Below, in pieces: positions 18,854 to 30,324 of a DNA stretch of 64,000 nt. The DNA comes from Rubidibacter lacunae KORDI 51-2 (GTDB lineage: Bacteria > Cyanobacteriota > Cyanobacteriia > Cyanobacteriales > Rubidibacteraceae), in the NCBI RefSeq assembly GCF_000473895.1, contig NZ_ASSJ01000001.1:62001-126000 (forward strand), given 5' to 3'. Each line of letters opens with the position of its first letter. Position 1 is the first letter of the stretch. The notes below the pieces were generated by a model. The model ran no database searches and was not told where the DNA came from. It saw nothing but the letters and a program-made list of their open reading frames with translations. The position numbers and the translations under genes are program-made.

Positions 18854-19735
18854 ATGAGTTCTGGACTGAGGTCTGGTGCGACGGTCGTCGTCCGCGGCGT
18901 CGAGCATTATTATGAGTGGATTCGCCAGCCAAGCGATCGCGTTAAGCCGACGCTGGTGTTTGTCCACGGATGGGGGGGCTCGAGCCGCTATTGGCGCAGT
19001 ACGGCACAGATGCTGTCGGCGGAATACGACTGCTTGCTCTACGATTTACGTGGATTTGGGCGGTCGCGCCTGCCGGAGACAGCTCGACTCGACCTCGGCT
19101 ACGAACTGGAAACCTATGCGGAGGATTTAGCGCTGTTGTTGGACGCGCTGGGGGTGGAGCGTGCGACGATTAATGCCCACTCGATGGGGGCGTCGATCGC
19201 CGTTCTGTTTCTCAACCGCTATAGCGATCGCGTCGAGCAGGCCGTGCTGACCTGCAGCGGCGTGTTTGAATACAATCCACTGACGTTTGGCGCGTTTCAC
19301 TGGGCGGGCAGTTACGTAGTGAAGCTGCGATTCGGTTGGTATCTGCGGGTGCCGCTGCTCGATCGCGCGTTCATGGCGCGTTTTTTGCACCGACCGATTC
19401 CGGCAGAGGAGCGCCAGGCGTTTTTAGAAGACTTTTTGCTGGCCGATCCGGCAGCGGCAGCTGGCACGATCTATACGGCGGTCAGCAAGCAACAAGCCGA
19501 CATCATGCCAGGTGAATTCGCACAGCTGCCGGTCCCGACGCTGCTGATTGCAGGTGAAAAAGACATCATCATCCCGACGCGATTGGGACGCAAAGCCGCC
19601 GACATGGGCGATCGCATTGAGTATTGCGAGATTCCGCAGGCGGGTCACTTTCCCATGCTGGAAGATGCACCAACCTACCTTGCCAAGGTCCGCGAATTTT
19701 TGGGCTTGTCAGCGCCAGCTGTCGCCCAGTCCTAG
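18854..19735 (+). CDS. Alpha/beta hydrolase
   Basis: 293 residues from the ATG at 18854. The oxyanion-hole motif VFVHGWGGSS is near residues 35-44, the nucleophile is Ser110 in the elbow NAHSMGAS, and the catalytic His lies in QAGHFPMLED near the C-terminus. The frame is open upstream into clpX, but that part is an out-of-frame overlap and is left out. No signal peptide is visible, so a cytoplasmic hydrolase is likely. The substrate is unknown. It lies directly after clpX on the same strand. Confidence 0.8.
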   Translation: MSSGLRSGATVVVRGVEHYYEWIRQPSDRVKPTLVFVHGWGGSSRYWRSTAQMLSAEYDCLLYDLRGFGRSRLPETARLDLGYELETYAEDLALLLDALGVERATINAHSMGASIAVLFLNRYSDRVEQAVLTCSGVFEYNPLTFGAFHWAGSYVVKLRFGWYLRVPLLDRAFMARFLHRPIPAEERQAFLEDFLLADPAAAAGTIYTAVSKQQADIMPGEFAQLPVPTLLIAGEKDIIIPTRLGRKAADMGDRIEYCEIPQAGHFPMLEDAPTYLAKVREFLGLSAPAVAQS

Positions 19736-20048
19736 CTCGAGCAATGCAGCTCGCAGATTGCGTTGCCGCTAGCACGGATATCCCGCATCGACGGCCCTCA
19801 GTCTTTCCGGTACCGGTCGAGCGCTGAGTATCCTCTCGAGCAAGCTGGGAGGGCTGGCTCGGAGTTGTTTTAGACTAGGCACCTAGTATGACTCTTTTGA
19901 CGCGCGGTCGTGCGGCTTCGGACTTCTGGGGTTGAAGCACTCACGCCAGGATACCCAACCCGCGCCATGTTGAAACCGTGCAGTTCATTGCGTGCAGGAG
20001 GTTCGCCGATCGCCGCGATCTCGCCACGGGTTTGCTTGGCTTATCGAT
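19736..20048. other. Spacer between hydrolase and aminotransferase
   Basis: 313 bp with no recognised gene, RNA or strong hairpin. Frames here overlap the aminotransferase start in other phases and are not supported. Confidence 0.4.
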
Positions 20049-21335
20049 ATGAATGCACCTTCTCTTTCGCGCATCGGCCGGGAAATGTCGCAGCTAAGCG
20101 GCGTCCGCGCAATCATGAAAGACATTATCGAGACGCTGCGCGCGGGAGCGGGACAAAACTTTATCGATCTCAGTGCGGGCAATCCGACCTTATTGCCTGC
20201 CGTCGAACAGCTGTGGCGCGACTGCACCCATGAACTACTTGATAGGTCTGAATACGGGGCAGTCGTCAGCCGCTACGGATCCTCTCAGGGTTACGCGCCC
20301 TTGATCGAGGCGGTCGTTAACGACTTCAATCAGCGCTATGGATTGAACCTCAGCGATCGCCACATTCTGATTACGCCCGGTTCCCAGGCACTGTATTTCT
20401 ACATTGCCAACGCGTTCGGCGGGCAAGCATCCGACGGCAGTCTGCGGAAAATCGTATTGCCGCTCAGTCCGGAATACACGGGCTACAGCGGCGTGACGCT
20501 GTTCGAGGACGCTCTAGTGGCCTATCAACCGGCGCTCGATTGCGACGATCGCGCCCATCGTTTCAAGTACCGGCCTGACTTCGACTGCTTGCAGATCGAC
20601 GAACATGCGGGCTGCGTGTTGCTGTCGCGACCTTGCAATCCAACGGGCAATATCCTAACCGACGCAGAAGTACGTCAAATTGCCGACCTGGCTGCCGCTC
20701 GCCATATTCCCGTGGCAATCGACTCTGCCTACGCACCGCCCTATCCCGCACTCAATTTCGCTCCGCTGACGCCACAGTTCGGCAGCAACATCCTGCACTG
20801 TCTCAGCCTTTCCAAGGCCGGCTTGCCCGGCGAGCGCATCGGCATCGGCATCGGCGACCCGCAACTGATTGCCGTACTCGAAGCGTTCCAAACCAACCTC
20901 TGCATCCACTCGGCCCGCTACGGCCAGGCAATCGCCGCGCGCGCGATCGAGTCGGGTCGCCTGCACGAGATCGCCACCGAAATTATCCGCCCGCATTACC
21001 GCCAGAAGTTTGCGGTGCTGGAAGCCACGCTCGATGAAGAGATGCCGAGCGACCTGCCTTGGTATCTGCACCGTGCGGAGGGCGGCATTTTTGCTTGGCT
21101 GTGGTTCCGCGATTTGCCCATCACCGACTGGGACCTCTACCAACAGCTGAAAGCCGAGGAGGTTATTGCCGTGCCGGGCAGCCCGTTCTTCCCTGGCTTG
21201 CGCGCGCCGTGGGCTCACGCCCAGCAGTGCTTGCGCTTCAGCCTCACTGCTACCCCTGAGGCGATTGCGGAGGGGATGCGCCGCCTCGCGCGGGTGGTGG
21301 AGCGCGTTTATCGCCCGGCAATCGCCTCGGTTTAG
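20049..21335 (+). CDS. avtA: Valine-pyruvate-type aminotransferase (PLP fold type I)
   Basis: 428 residues from the ATG at 20049 (MNAPSLSRIGREMSQLSG). The PLP-binding features are NPTLL, RPCNPTGN for cofactor and substrate contact, and the Schiff-base Lys256 in LSLSKAGLPGERIG. The N-terminal SRIGREMSQLSG and the overall length fit AvtA, which transfers amino groups between valine or alanine and pyruvate. Another class-I aminotransferase specificity cannot be excluded by eye. It ends four bases before rimM, so the two are probably co-transcribed. Confidence 0.8.
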   Translation: MNAPSLSRIGREMSQLSGVRAIMKDIIETLRAGAGQNFIDLSAGNPTLLPAVEQLWRDCTHELLDRSEYGAVVSRYGSSQGYAPLIEAVVNDFNQRYGLNLSDRHILITPGSQALYFYIANAFGGQASDGSLRKIVLPLSPEYTGYSGVTLFEDALVAYQPALDCDDRAHRFKYRPDFDCLQIDEHAGCVLLSRPCNPTGNILTDAEVRQIADLAAARHIPVAIDSAYAPPYPALNFAPLTPQFGSNILHCLSLSKAGLPGERIGIGIGDPQLIAVLEAFQTNLCIHSARYGQAIAARAIESGRLHEIATEIIRPHYRQKFAVLEATLDEEMPSDLPWYLHRAEGGIFAWLWFRDLPITDWDLYQQLKAEEVIAVPGSPFFPGLRAPWAHAQQCLRFSLTATPEAIAEGMRRLARVVERVYRPAIASV

Positions 21336-21339
21336 TGCT

Positions 21340-21966
21340 ATGCAAATGAATGCCATGCAATCTGGCGAGACGGGCAACAATCGAACGACGGCCGTACCGC
21401 AGGAATGGCTGGAAGTCGGCAAAATCGTTGGCGTGCGGGGTTTGCGCGGAGAAGTACGCGTGTTACCGAGCACGGATTTTCCCGAGCGCTTTGAAGTGCC
21501 GGGTCCGCGTTGGCTGCAAACGGAACGCTCGTCCGCACCGCACTCGTTCGAGCTGGAACGCGGGCAGCTATTGCCGGGTAAAAACATCTATATCGTAAAG
21601 TTTGCCGGTGTCGACGATCGCGAGGGCGCCGAGGCGCTGCGCGGGGCGCGGGTGCTAGTCCCCGCCAGCGACCGCCCGGAACTGGCAGCAGACGAATATC
21701 ATGTTGCCGATTTAATCGGGCTCGACGTCGTGTTGCAGGCTACGGGCGAATCGATCGGGGTTGTGGTCGATCTGTACGAAGCCGGCAACGACTTGCTCGA
21801 GATCGAGTTGCGTGCCCCATCGGACTCAAGCGATACCGCAGCGAAGCGATCGCCGCCGACCGTCCTCGTTCCCTTCGTGAAGGCGATCGTCCCTGTCGTC
21901 GATATCGCGGCCGGCCGGCTGGAACTCGATCCGCCAACCGGGTTGTTGGCGATCGACCGTCGCTGA
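21340..21966 (+). CDS. rimM: Ribosome maturation factor RimM
   Basis: Assists maturation of the 30S head by binding ribosomal protein S19. From the ATG at 21340 it has 208 residues. The N-terminal domain opens with WLEVGKIVGVRGLRGEVRV, a typical RimM signature. The PRC-barrel half contains DLIGLDVVLQATGESIGVV and ends with VPFVKAIVPVVDIAAGRLEL. The longer frame upstream overlaps the aminotransferase gene and is not used. The gene lies four bases after avtA. Confidence 0.92.
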   Translation: MQMNAMQSGETGNNRTTAVPQEWLEVGKIVGVRGLRGEVRVLPSTDFPERFEVPGPRWLQTERSSAPHSFELERGQLLPGKNIYIVKFAGVDDREGAEALRGARVLVPASDRPELAADEYHVADLIGLDVVLQATGESIGVVVDLYEAGNDLLEIELRAPSDSSDTAAKRSPPTVLVPFVKAIVPVVDIAAGRLELDPPTGLLAIDRR

Positions 21967-22102
21967 GTCGCGATCGCCGCTCCAACCATGGCGTCAATTT
22001 TTTGCTGGTCCGCTGCAGTAGACGGTTGAGAAAGCTGCCGACCAATAGAACCGCTCGGGCCGTGGCTGGTGTGGGATCGAGGTGTCAAGGCCGGGGAATT
22101 CC

Positions 22103-25100
22103 ATGACCGACGAGACCGACCAGAGCGAAGCAAGACAATCGCGCGCATTCTCGATCGCGGTTTTAGCCGATCGACCGCATCTGATCGACGGGTTGAACGT
22201 TTGGTTGGAACTCGGACTTGTCGAAGACGAGGAAGTCCGCCGAATTTGTGCCGAACACTTAAGCTGTCCGGTACCTGCTCCCGCCGCGATCGCAACCACC
22301 AGACAACAGCCCCATCGCAGAGAACCCGCAGTTTTAGATAGCACGCACCCTCCACAGCTAGCTGATTCAGCAAATGTAAGGGGATCCGAGGTCCAAGCTA
22401 CCCAATCGCCATCTTGGTGGGTGCAGGTATGGCAGCCATTCAAGCAGGAAATCAGCCTGCGCTGGTTGCAGTTTTTGGGCGTTTTTTTGATAGTCGTGTC
22501 CTCTGGCGTACTCGCAGCATCTCTGTGGGAAGGGTTCTCGGTAGTCCTGCGGGAAGGGCACCTGGCAGTCGGGCAATACGGCATTTTATTGCTCTACACG
22601 CTGGGGTTCGGCAGAATCGGCGCGTGGGGTCTGCAGCAAGGCAATTTGACGCTGACCGGGCAAACGCTACAAACCGTTGCGCTGCTCTTGGTACCGGTTA
22701 ATTTTTGGGCGCAGGATACCTTCGGACTGTGGCGCTATCCGTTCGGCTGGGTGACGATCGCGATCGCCAGTGCTATTTTGATGCGGGCGACACTGCAGCA
22801 GTTGCGCCCGAGGTTGCCCGTAGGAGCGGTTGCGGCATTCTTAGCTGCCAGCGCGTTGCACTGGGGTTGGCAGGTGCCGTTTGTGCCTTTAGGTGCAGTT
22901 AGTGCGGGCGCGATCGCTGCCGGTGCTTGGTTATGGCAGCAGCAGCGGCAGGGTGCAGCGTACATCATCTACGCGGCAGCAGTCTTGCTAGTCCGAGCGC
23001 GGTTTGTCGAGAGCCTGCCGCCGCAGGATCTCGGACTGAGCGTAGGGTTGTTGGGCTGGGCGATCGCGCAGCTTGGGTTGCCGGTTTTAACTGCACCGTT
23101 CGAAACACTGAAGTCGGATGCGACAGAGGAAGCGATCGCTTCACCCGACTCGACCGAGCTAGATCCACCATCGGATAAAGCCGGTGAGGCAATATCACCG
23201 CTCGCCAAGACGGAGGCGGGATCGGAGGACTCAGTCGCACCGCCCGCACCGCCCACCCTGGAACCACAATCGGAACCGACGGATGACGCGATTGTGCCTT
23301 CCGACTCGAACGGACCGGCTCAGCCAGCTCGCGAGCCGGACATTCCGCCGCTTGCAGGGGTTTGGACCCTTTTGGGGTGGGGCGTGCTGGTGGTGGGCTG
23401 GTTGCTGGGGATAGAGACAGATTATCCGTGGCAGGCAACGGCGGTCAGCGGGTTGGGGATCGTGCTCTGCGCGCAGCGGTTACAACGATACTGGCGTTAC
23501 GGAGATTTAATCCTGGCGTTCGCAATCGGGCTGCAGGCACAGTTTCTACTATTGGGCTTGTTGCCGGATGCTACCTGGCAGGCGATGGTAGCAACCCTAG
23601 CGCGTTGGCTCGACACGGAAGCCACGCTGTTAGCGATCGCCCCGGTGGTCTTGTTTCCCTACGCGCTGGTCTGTCTGGGCGTCGCGCGCTGGCTGAATCG
23701 GCACGGGTCGCGCTCCGAGGTGCGATCGGTTGCGTCCTTCGGCAAATGGTTGACCTTTACCTACGCGCTGCTGCTGGGGATATGGAGCTGTGCAAGCGAG
23801 GGAACCGCAGCGGTAGTGCTGTCACTCTTGGCAGTGACGGTGGGAGCGATCGCCCGCGTGCGTCCGCGTGTGGGCTACATCTACGCCGTGCAAGTCTTCG
23901 GCATCGCGGCTGCCTGTGCTTGGGGTCTTTGGACGTTACCCACGTTGCAGCCGACGGGCTGGGCGATCGCGTTCCTGGGTTTGATGGCAGTCGAATGGAC
24001 GGCAAGCGTGCGACTGGCGGACGGAACGACGGTGCCACAGCAGATTTGGTCGCGGTGCTGCTGGCAGGCGGGTCTGCTGTTGGCGGGATTTAGTTTCCTA
24101 CTGCTAGCGGGTGAATCTCAGCACGAGTTGAATTTAGTGTGGGAAATAGTGCCGATTGGGCTAGCGGTCGTTGCCGCGCGCAGCCAAACCTATCGCGATC
24201 GCGCCGTACAACTAGGAGCGGTCGCGGCAGGATTCGCATCCATTCTGGTGCTGCCACTGCCAGGCGCGCGCATTGCCAGCTTTGCAGTAGCTACTTTGTT
24301 GCTGGTACTGCTCGCGCGCCTGAACCGATCGCGGTGGTTGGCCCCTCTCCACGTTGGCTACGTGATTGCATTTGCAGCAGCGTGCAGCAGCGAGCTGCTG
24401 CACGACGCCGATTGGTTGCTGTTCGGTCCGATTGCTTCGGCGAGTTTATGGGTGTGGCGCGATCGCTGGCAGGCGCGCCGAGGTTGGCGGCAAGCATACG
24501 CACGGGCGGCGGATGGGTGGGCGATCGCGGGGTGCGTGCTGATGCTGTTCGTGTTGGTGTGGCAATGCTTCGTCATCTATCTCTTCCCAAGCGCGAGCGG
24601 ATCCGGGCAAGCGATCGCGGCGACGGCGATCCTCGCTGTGGCGGTGGTGTGGCGATCGCGGACGCAGCCGAGCAATTGGACGGTGATGGCGGTGGCAATC
24701 GCGGCGGAGCTGCTGCTGGTCGAGGGCGTATTGCTGGCGACGCGGGCGGACCCGGTTTCGGAGATAAGGCTTTCGGCAGCAACGGTCCTGCTAGGCATTG
24801 CGACACTATTCGTAACGGAGTGGTTGCTGGCTGAGCAATCCGGGCGTTGGCGATTGTCTGGTGTTAAGTTCGCGCCGCTGGTCTACGCCGTGCTGAGCGT
24901 GTTATGGCGATCGTCGCAAATTACGGCAACAACGGGATTGCTGACGCTGGGAGCAGCCATTGTCGCGATCGGGGTCGGCCGGCGCATGGCGAACAAAGCG
25001 CTGCCATACCTGGGATTCAACGGTATCGCGATCGCATGGTACGAGCTCGTTCTCTACCAACTCCTTCAAGGAAGCGGTGGCAGCCCGGCTGATGCCTGGG

Positions 25101-26170
25101 TACTTCTGGCAACTGTAGCGGTGACGATGGCCTATGGCTCCAGACTGTTGGGGCTGGCCGGGCAACGGCACGCGGTGGCATTGCTAAATCTGACGGTCGG
25201 CGAACTGCAAGCGATCGCGCACGTGCATTGGGGCATGGGCAGTGCGCTGCTGGGGTTGGCAGCAATCTACGCTAAGGTCGGACCCACTCCACGCCTGACG
25301 CCACTGGCAATAGTACTGTGGGCGCTGCTCGCGCTCTACGCGCTGCTTCAGGGGCGCGCCCATTGCGACGGCTGGATTTATGTGGCGATCTGCGAAGTTG
25401 GTATCGCATTCATCCACGCGCGCTCGGTTTGGACCGAATTAGCAGTCTTAGATCCCCACTTGCTGGCGATCGCGAGCGTCCTAGCAGTTGCGTTCGACGT
25501 GGTGCCGTGGGCGCGTCTGGGTTGGCGGCAGCAACCGTGGCAATGGAGCGCGCTGGTAATCCCGGCCGTGGCCGCAGTTGCCACGACATCAGCCGTGGCA
25601 AAACCGAGCTTGGTGTTAGCGGCAGTAGCCTACGCTTGGCTGGCGTGGCGGCATCGCAATTGGCGCATTAGCTACGGCAGCACGATCGCTGCGGCTTGGG
25701 TGCTGTGGCAGTGGGGCGAAGAGTTGGGCGCGGGTCAGCTGTGGTTTGCCGCGATTGTCGCAGCTGCTCTGTTGTATCTAGCGCAAGTCGATCCGGGGTT
25801 GCGATCGCCTGTCGGTCGCGCCCCGCGCCACGGCTTGCGGGTGCTCGGTAGCGCGATCGTTTGCGGTACGGCGTTCTTGCACAACTCAGGCGCGATCGGT
25901 CTCGTGCCCGGAGCGATCGCGGTCGGATTTGTATTGGCCGGCATCGGCACGCGCGTGCGGGCGTTTCTATTTGTCGGCACGGGCTTTTTGCTCTTGACGA
26001 TCGGCGACCAAGCACTGGTTTCCGTCTTCCGATATGCCTTTTTCAAGTGGATTATCGGCATCGTTGTCGGCATTGCACTAATCGCGATCGCGGCCGACTT
26101 CGAGCGCCGCCGCGTGCAGTTATCGGCGGCAGTACGACACTGGTTAGCCGAGCTGGCAACTTGGCAGTGA
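22103..26170 (+). CDS. Very large polytopic membrane protein (DUF2157-like)
   Basis: 1355 residues from the ATG at 22103; a GTG at 22082 would add seven. After a soluble N-terminal part of about 110 residues (LNVWLELGLVEDEEVRRICA), the rest is dominated by hydrophobic segments. I estimate several dozen membrane spans, interrupted near residues 340-420 by an acidic Pro/Ser/Glu-rich linker. The start of the membrane part (QEISLRWLQFLGVFLIVVSS) resembles DUF2157-type proteins. Function is unknown. Many HIP1 octamers fall within the gene. It is 136 bases after rimM on the same strand and convergent with groEL. Confidence 0.7.
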   Translation: MTDETDQSEARQSRAFSIAVLADRPHLIDGLNVWLELGLVEDEEVRRICAEHLSCPVPAPAAIATTRQQPHRREPAVLDSTHPPQLADSANVRGSEVQATQSPSWWVQVWQPFKQEISLRWLQFLGVFLIVVSSGVLAASLWEGFSVVLREGHLAVGQYGILLLYTLGFGRIGAWGLQQGNLTLTGQTLQTVALLLVPVNFWAQDTFGLWRYPFGWVTIAIASAILMRATLQQLRPRLPVGAVAAFLAASALHWGWQVPFVPLGAVSAGAIAAGAWLWQQQRQGAAYIIYAAAVLLVRARFVESLPPQDLGLSVGLLGWAIAQLGLPVLTAPFETLKSDATEEAIASPDSTELDPPSDKAGEAISPLAKTEAGSEDSVAPPAPPTLEPQSEPTDDAIVPSDSNGPAQPAREPDIPPLAGVWTLLGWGVLVVGWLLGIETDYPWQATAVSGLGIVLCAQRLQRYWRYGDLILAFAIGLQAQFLLLGLLPDATWQAMVATLARWLDTEATLLAIAPVVLFPYALVCLGVARWLNRHGSRSEVRSVASFGKWLTFTYALLLGIWSCASEGTAAVVLSLLAVTVGAIARVRPRVGYIYAVQVFGIAAACAWGLWTLPTLQPTGWAIAFLGLMAVEWTASVRLADGTTVPQQIWSRCCWQAGLLLAGFSFLLLAGESQHELNLVWEIVPIGLAVVAARSQTYRDRAVQLGAVAAGFASILVLPLPGARIASFAVATLLLVLLARLNRSRWLAPLHVGYVIAFAAACSSELLHDADWLLFGPIASASLWVWRDRWQARRGWRQAYARAADGWAIAGCVLMLFVLVWQCFVIYLFPSASGSGQAIAATAILAVAVVWRSRTQPSNWTVMAVAIAAELLLVEGVLLATRADPVSEIRLSAATVLLGIATLFVTEWLLAEQSGRWRLSGVKFAPLVYAVLSVLWRSSQITATTGLLTLGAAIVAIGVGRRMANKALPYLGFNGIAIAWYELVLYQLLQGSGGSPADAWVLLATVAVTMAYGSRLLGLAGQRHAVALLNLTVGELQAIAHVHWGMGSALLGLAAIYAKVGPTPRLTPLAIVLWALLALYALLQGRAHCDGWIYVAICEVGIAFIHARSVWTELAVLDPHLLAIASVLAVAFDVVPWARLGWRQQPWQWSALVIPAVAAVATTSAVAKPSLVLAAVAYAWLAWRHRNWRISYGSTIAAAWVLWQWGEELGAGQLWFAAIVAAALLYLAQVDPGLRSPVGRAPRHGLRVLGSAIVCGTAFLHNSGAIGLVPGAIAVGFVLAGIGTRVRAFLFVGTGFLLLTIGDQALVSVFRYAFFKWIIGIVVGIALIAIAADFERRRVQLSAAVRHWLAELATWQ

Positions 26171-26564
26171 AGCAACTTTCCGACCGGACTCCAGTCGGGT
26201 CTTATGTTCCCATTGCTCTGAATTGCCTTCGAGCCATAGGGATTGGTGGGTGTTTGTTCTCATCGCGGCCTAACTTTTCCCGACAAGTCTGTAACTACCG
26301 GACAGCAGGGGGTTCAAGCCTTGTAGCGATACACAATAAGCTGAGGCTTTGAGATGGAACAACGGGATAATTGGCGTTCGAGCGCCCCGAAGACCTGCCG
26401 ATTTTACTCGCCAAAAGATAACGGGAAAAGCCGGCTCGTGGAGCTGCAACTATAACCGCGAGAGCCCCCATCAAAAAACGCGATCGCCCCGCATGGAGGC
26501 AATCGCGTCAGGATCGATCGGAGTTGCTCGGAGCTATTGCAACCGAACTCGATTCGTCACGAAC
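26171..26564. other. Convergent spacer before groEL
   Basis: 394 bp between the ends of the large membrane-protein gene and groEL. The only clear element is the groEL terminator at 26473-26508. No gene or tRNA is seen. Confidence 0.45.
26473..26508 (-). terminator. Terminator of groES-groEL
   Basis: An 11-bp stem with one mismatch: ACGCGATCGCC at 26478-26488 and GGCAATCGCGT at 26498-26508. On the minus strand it is followed by six T residues (plus-strand AAAAAA at 26473-26478), a classic intrinsic terminator about 57 bases past the groEL stop. The left arm contains a CGATCG site. Confidence 0.8.
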
Positions 26565-28205
<1,641 letters not shown>

Positions 28206-28227
28206 TTACGAGTGGTCGGTAAGGTGT

Positions 28228-28536
28228 TTACTGAACGGATGCGAGGATGTCCTTCTCGGACAGCAGCACGTATTCTTCGCTGGCCAGACGGATGTCAGTA
28301 CCGGCGTACTTGGAATACAGCACCTTGTCGCCGACTTTCACGTCGAGGGTGGCGCGGCTGCCATCATCGTTGCGCTTACCCGGGCCCACAGCCACGATCT
28401 CGCCCACCTGTGGCTTTTCTTGTGCGGTGTCCGGCAGGACGATGCCGCCGGCCGTTTTCTCTTCGGACGGGCTGACCTTGACGAAGACGCGATCGCCCAG
28501 CGGTTGCACGGTAGACACGCTCAGGGAAACTGCCAT
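28228..28536 (-). CDS. groS: 10-kDa co-chaperonin GroES
   Basis: Lid of the GroEL chamber. The 102 residues include [22 protein letters not shown] (mobile-loop region) and the C-terminal [14 protein letters not shown] chose the ATG at 28536 ([10 protein letters not shown]); the frame extends 15 codons further up into the CIRCE region. It is the first gene of the groES-groEL operon. Confidence 0.97.
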   Translation of the reverse strand: MAVSLSVSTVQPLGDRVFVKVSPSEEKTAGGIVLPDTAQEKPQVGEIVAVGPGKRNDDGSRATLDVKVGDKVLYSKYAGTDIRLASEEYVLLSEKDILASVQ

Positions 28537-28574
28537 TGTTACCTCTCTCCAGGTTTGTCGGGTGCCTCGTGGAA

Positions 28575-28601
28575 TTAGCACTCTCCTATTCCGAGTGCTA
28601 A
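28575..28601 (-). promoter_or_regulatory. CIRCE operator (HrcA site) of groESL
   Basis: TTAGCACTC at 28575-28583 and GAGTGCTAA at 28593-28601 form a perfect 9-bp inverted repeat with the standard 9-base spacer. It lies 38 bases upstream of the groES ATG, so it probably overlaps the transcribed leader. This predicts HrcA repression and heat induction. Confidence 0.97.
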
Positions 28602-28781
28602 TTTAGCGAAGCGCATGCGTGGCGTGCAACTGCTCGGTCAGTGCGGGTTCCCGTACTCGACTGCCATCGCTGCTCCAGCAGGGAATCGCGTTTATTGCTA
28701 GCAGGACGGGCGATCGCGCCGGGCGCGAGTGCGGCGGATAAGAAGCCCATTAGACCGATCGAGACCGCAGCGGGCGGGTGC

Positions 28782-29240
28782 TTACGAGGCGCGACCGAGT
28801 TGCAAGATTTTGACCGCGACCTCCTCGGCAACAGGCATCACGGAGAGGCGGTTGCCGCGCCGGACGAGGAGCAGTTCGTCGGGACTGAAGGTAGCTTTGA
28901 GTGTGGCGATCGGGATATAGGTGGCAAAAGTTTCGAGATATTCGACGGTAGCAGTGCGCCAGCGCGGGTCCTCGGGTGTGGATTTGGCGTCGTAATAATG
29001 ACTGTCTGGGTCGAATTGTGTCGGATCGACAACGCGGGCTTCAACGACGCGGACCAGCCCGGCGACGCCCGGTGGCTTGGTATTGGAGTGATAGAAAAAC
29101 GCCAAGTCTCCCGGTTCCATCTCACACAGGAAGTTTCGCGCCTGGTAGTTGCGGACGCCATCCCAGATCGAGCGCCTCTCGCGTTCCATGTCCTTGATGC
29201 CATAGGTGCCCGGTTCCGACTTCAGCAACCAATATTTCAC
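28782..29240 (-). CDS. EVE domain protein
   Basis: 152 residues opening with MKYWLLKSEPGTYGIKDM, the EVE-domain start, followed by WDGVRNYQARNFL and GDLAFFYHSN, the other family blocks. EVE domains share the PUA-like fold and are thought to bind modified bases or RNA. The start codon overlaps the stop of the upstream PHP gene by four bases (ATGA), so they are translationally coupled. No further function can be read from the sequence. Confidence 0.92.
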   Translation of the reverse strand: MKYWLLKSEPGTYGIKDMERERRSIWDGVRNYQARNFLCEMEPGDLAFFYHSNTKPPGVAGLVRVVEARVVDPTQFDPDSHYYDAKSTPEDPRWRTATVEYLETFATYIPIATLKATFSPDELLLVRRGNRLSVMPVAEEVAVKILQLGRAS

Positions 29241-30091
29241 CTGAGCCCGCTCCTCTCGCGATCGCTACTGCTTGCAGGTCCTCGATTGGTTAGTCGGGCG
29301 GCCTGCAGTGCTGTCAATAACTCTAACGGCAATTGCAACTGGTTGAGCGTGGGACCGTCCTTAATGGGTCCGTGGTAGTCGCTGCCGCCAGTCGCGACCA
29401 GATTGTAGGTGCGAGCCAGCTGTGCGAGCATCGCGTGTTGAGTCGGCGTGTGGGTCGGGTGATAGATTTCGATGCCGCGCAGACCGGCTGCTACCAACTC
29501 GGGGAGTATCTCCGACGGCTCGCCCCCCCGGAATAGAAATGGATGCGCCCACACGGGCACCGCACCGCAGTCGCGGAGCAAGCGGATGCCTTCTACCGCA
29601 GAGAACTTTTCGTAGCTGACATAAGCCGGCCCGCCATCGGACAACCAGCGGTCGAATGCTTCGCGCTCGGTTCGAGCGTGACCGGCTGCCACAAGAGCTC
29701 GAGCAATGTGCGGTCGCCCTGGCGCGATACCCGCTCCAATTTGCGGCAGCACGATCGGGTAGCCTAGCTTGGCAAGTTTATCGGCCATCTGTCGAGCGCG
29801 ACGCCTGCGACCCTCGAAGCGATCGCGCAGCGGCGGTTCTAAGAGATCGCGCTGGGGATAAAACCCCAAAACATGCAGGGAGCGACCGTGCCACACCGTA
29901 CTGAGTTCGATTCCGGGGACGATGGTGAGTCCGAACCTGCGGGCCGCAGCGATTGCCTCATCCCAGCCGCCGAGGGTGTCGTGGTCGGTGATGGCTAGAG
30001 CGCGGACGCCTGCCGCCGCCGCCGCTTCCACCAGTTCGGTTGGTGCGAGCGTGCCGTCCGAAAATGTCGTGTGACAGTGTAGCTCTAGCAT
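29237..30091 (-). CDS. PHP domain phosphoesterase (RNase AM / TrpH-like)
   Basis: 284 residues. The N-terminus has the PHP metal motif LHCHTTFSDG, then ALAITDHDTLGG and GIELST. WAHPFLF and GGSDYHGP supply later metal ligands. This layout matches the YciV/TrpH group, which includes the 5'-3' exoribonuclease RNase AM and 3',5'-nucleotide bisphosphate phosphatases. I cannot decide between these. The gene overlaps the following EVE gene by four bases, suggesting a shared nucleic-acid-related role, which is inference. Confidence 0.87.
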   Translation of the reverse strand: MLELHCHTTFSDGTLAPTELVEAAAAAGVRALAITDHDTLGGWDEAIAAARRFGLTIVPGIELSTVWHGRSLHVLGFYPQRDLLEPPLRDRFEGRRRRARQMADKLAKLGYPIVLPQIGAGIAPGRPHIARALVAAGHARTEREAFDRWLSDGGPAYVSYEKFSAVEGIRLLRDCGAVPVWAHPFLFRGGEPSEILPELVAAGLRGIEIYHPTHTPTQHAMLAQLARTYNLVATGGSDYHGPIKDGPTLNQLQLPLELLTALQAARLTNRGPASSSDRERSGLR

Positions 30092-30324
30092 GATTGACGG
30101 GCTCGCAAAAAGATGGCTACGCCATTATCTTATAAGCTGCTTCCCACCAGATAGTTTACGAGCTCGGGGGTTGAAGACGGGCGCGGTCTGAAGGAACCTC
30201 CTGCCGGGCGCGACCGTGCTTGGGTGGGGCCGGCGTTGCTCGCACGCGATCTCGGGACGTAAAATCGAACGAAGCTCGCCAGCGCAATGCACGAACCCCC
30301 AGGACTGGAAGCTGGAGTTACGAG

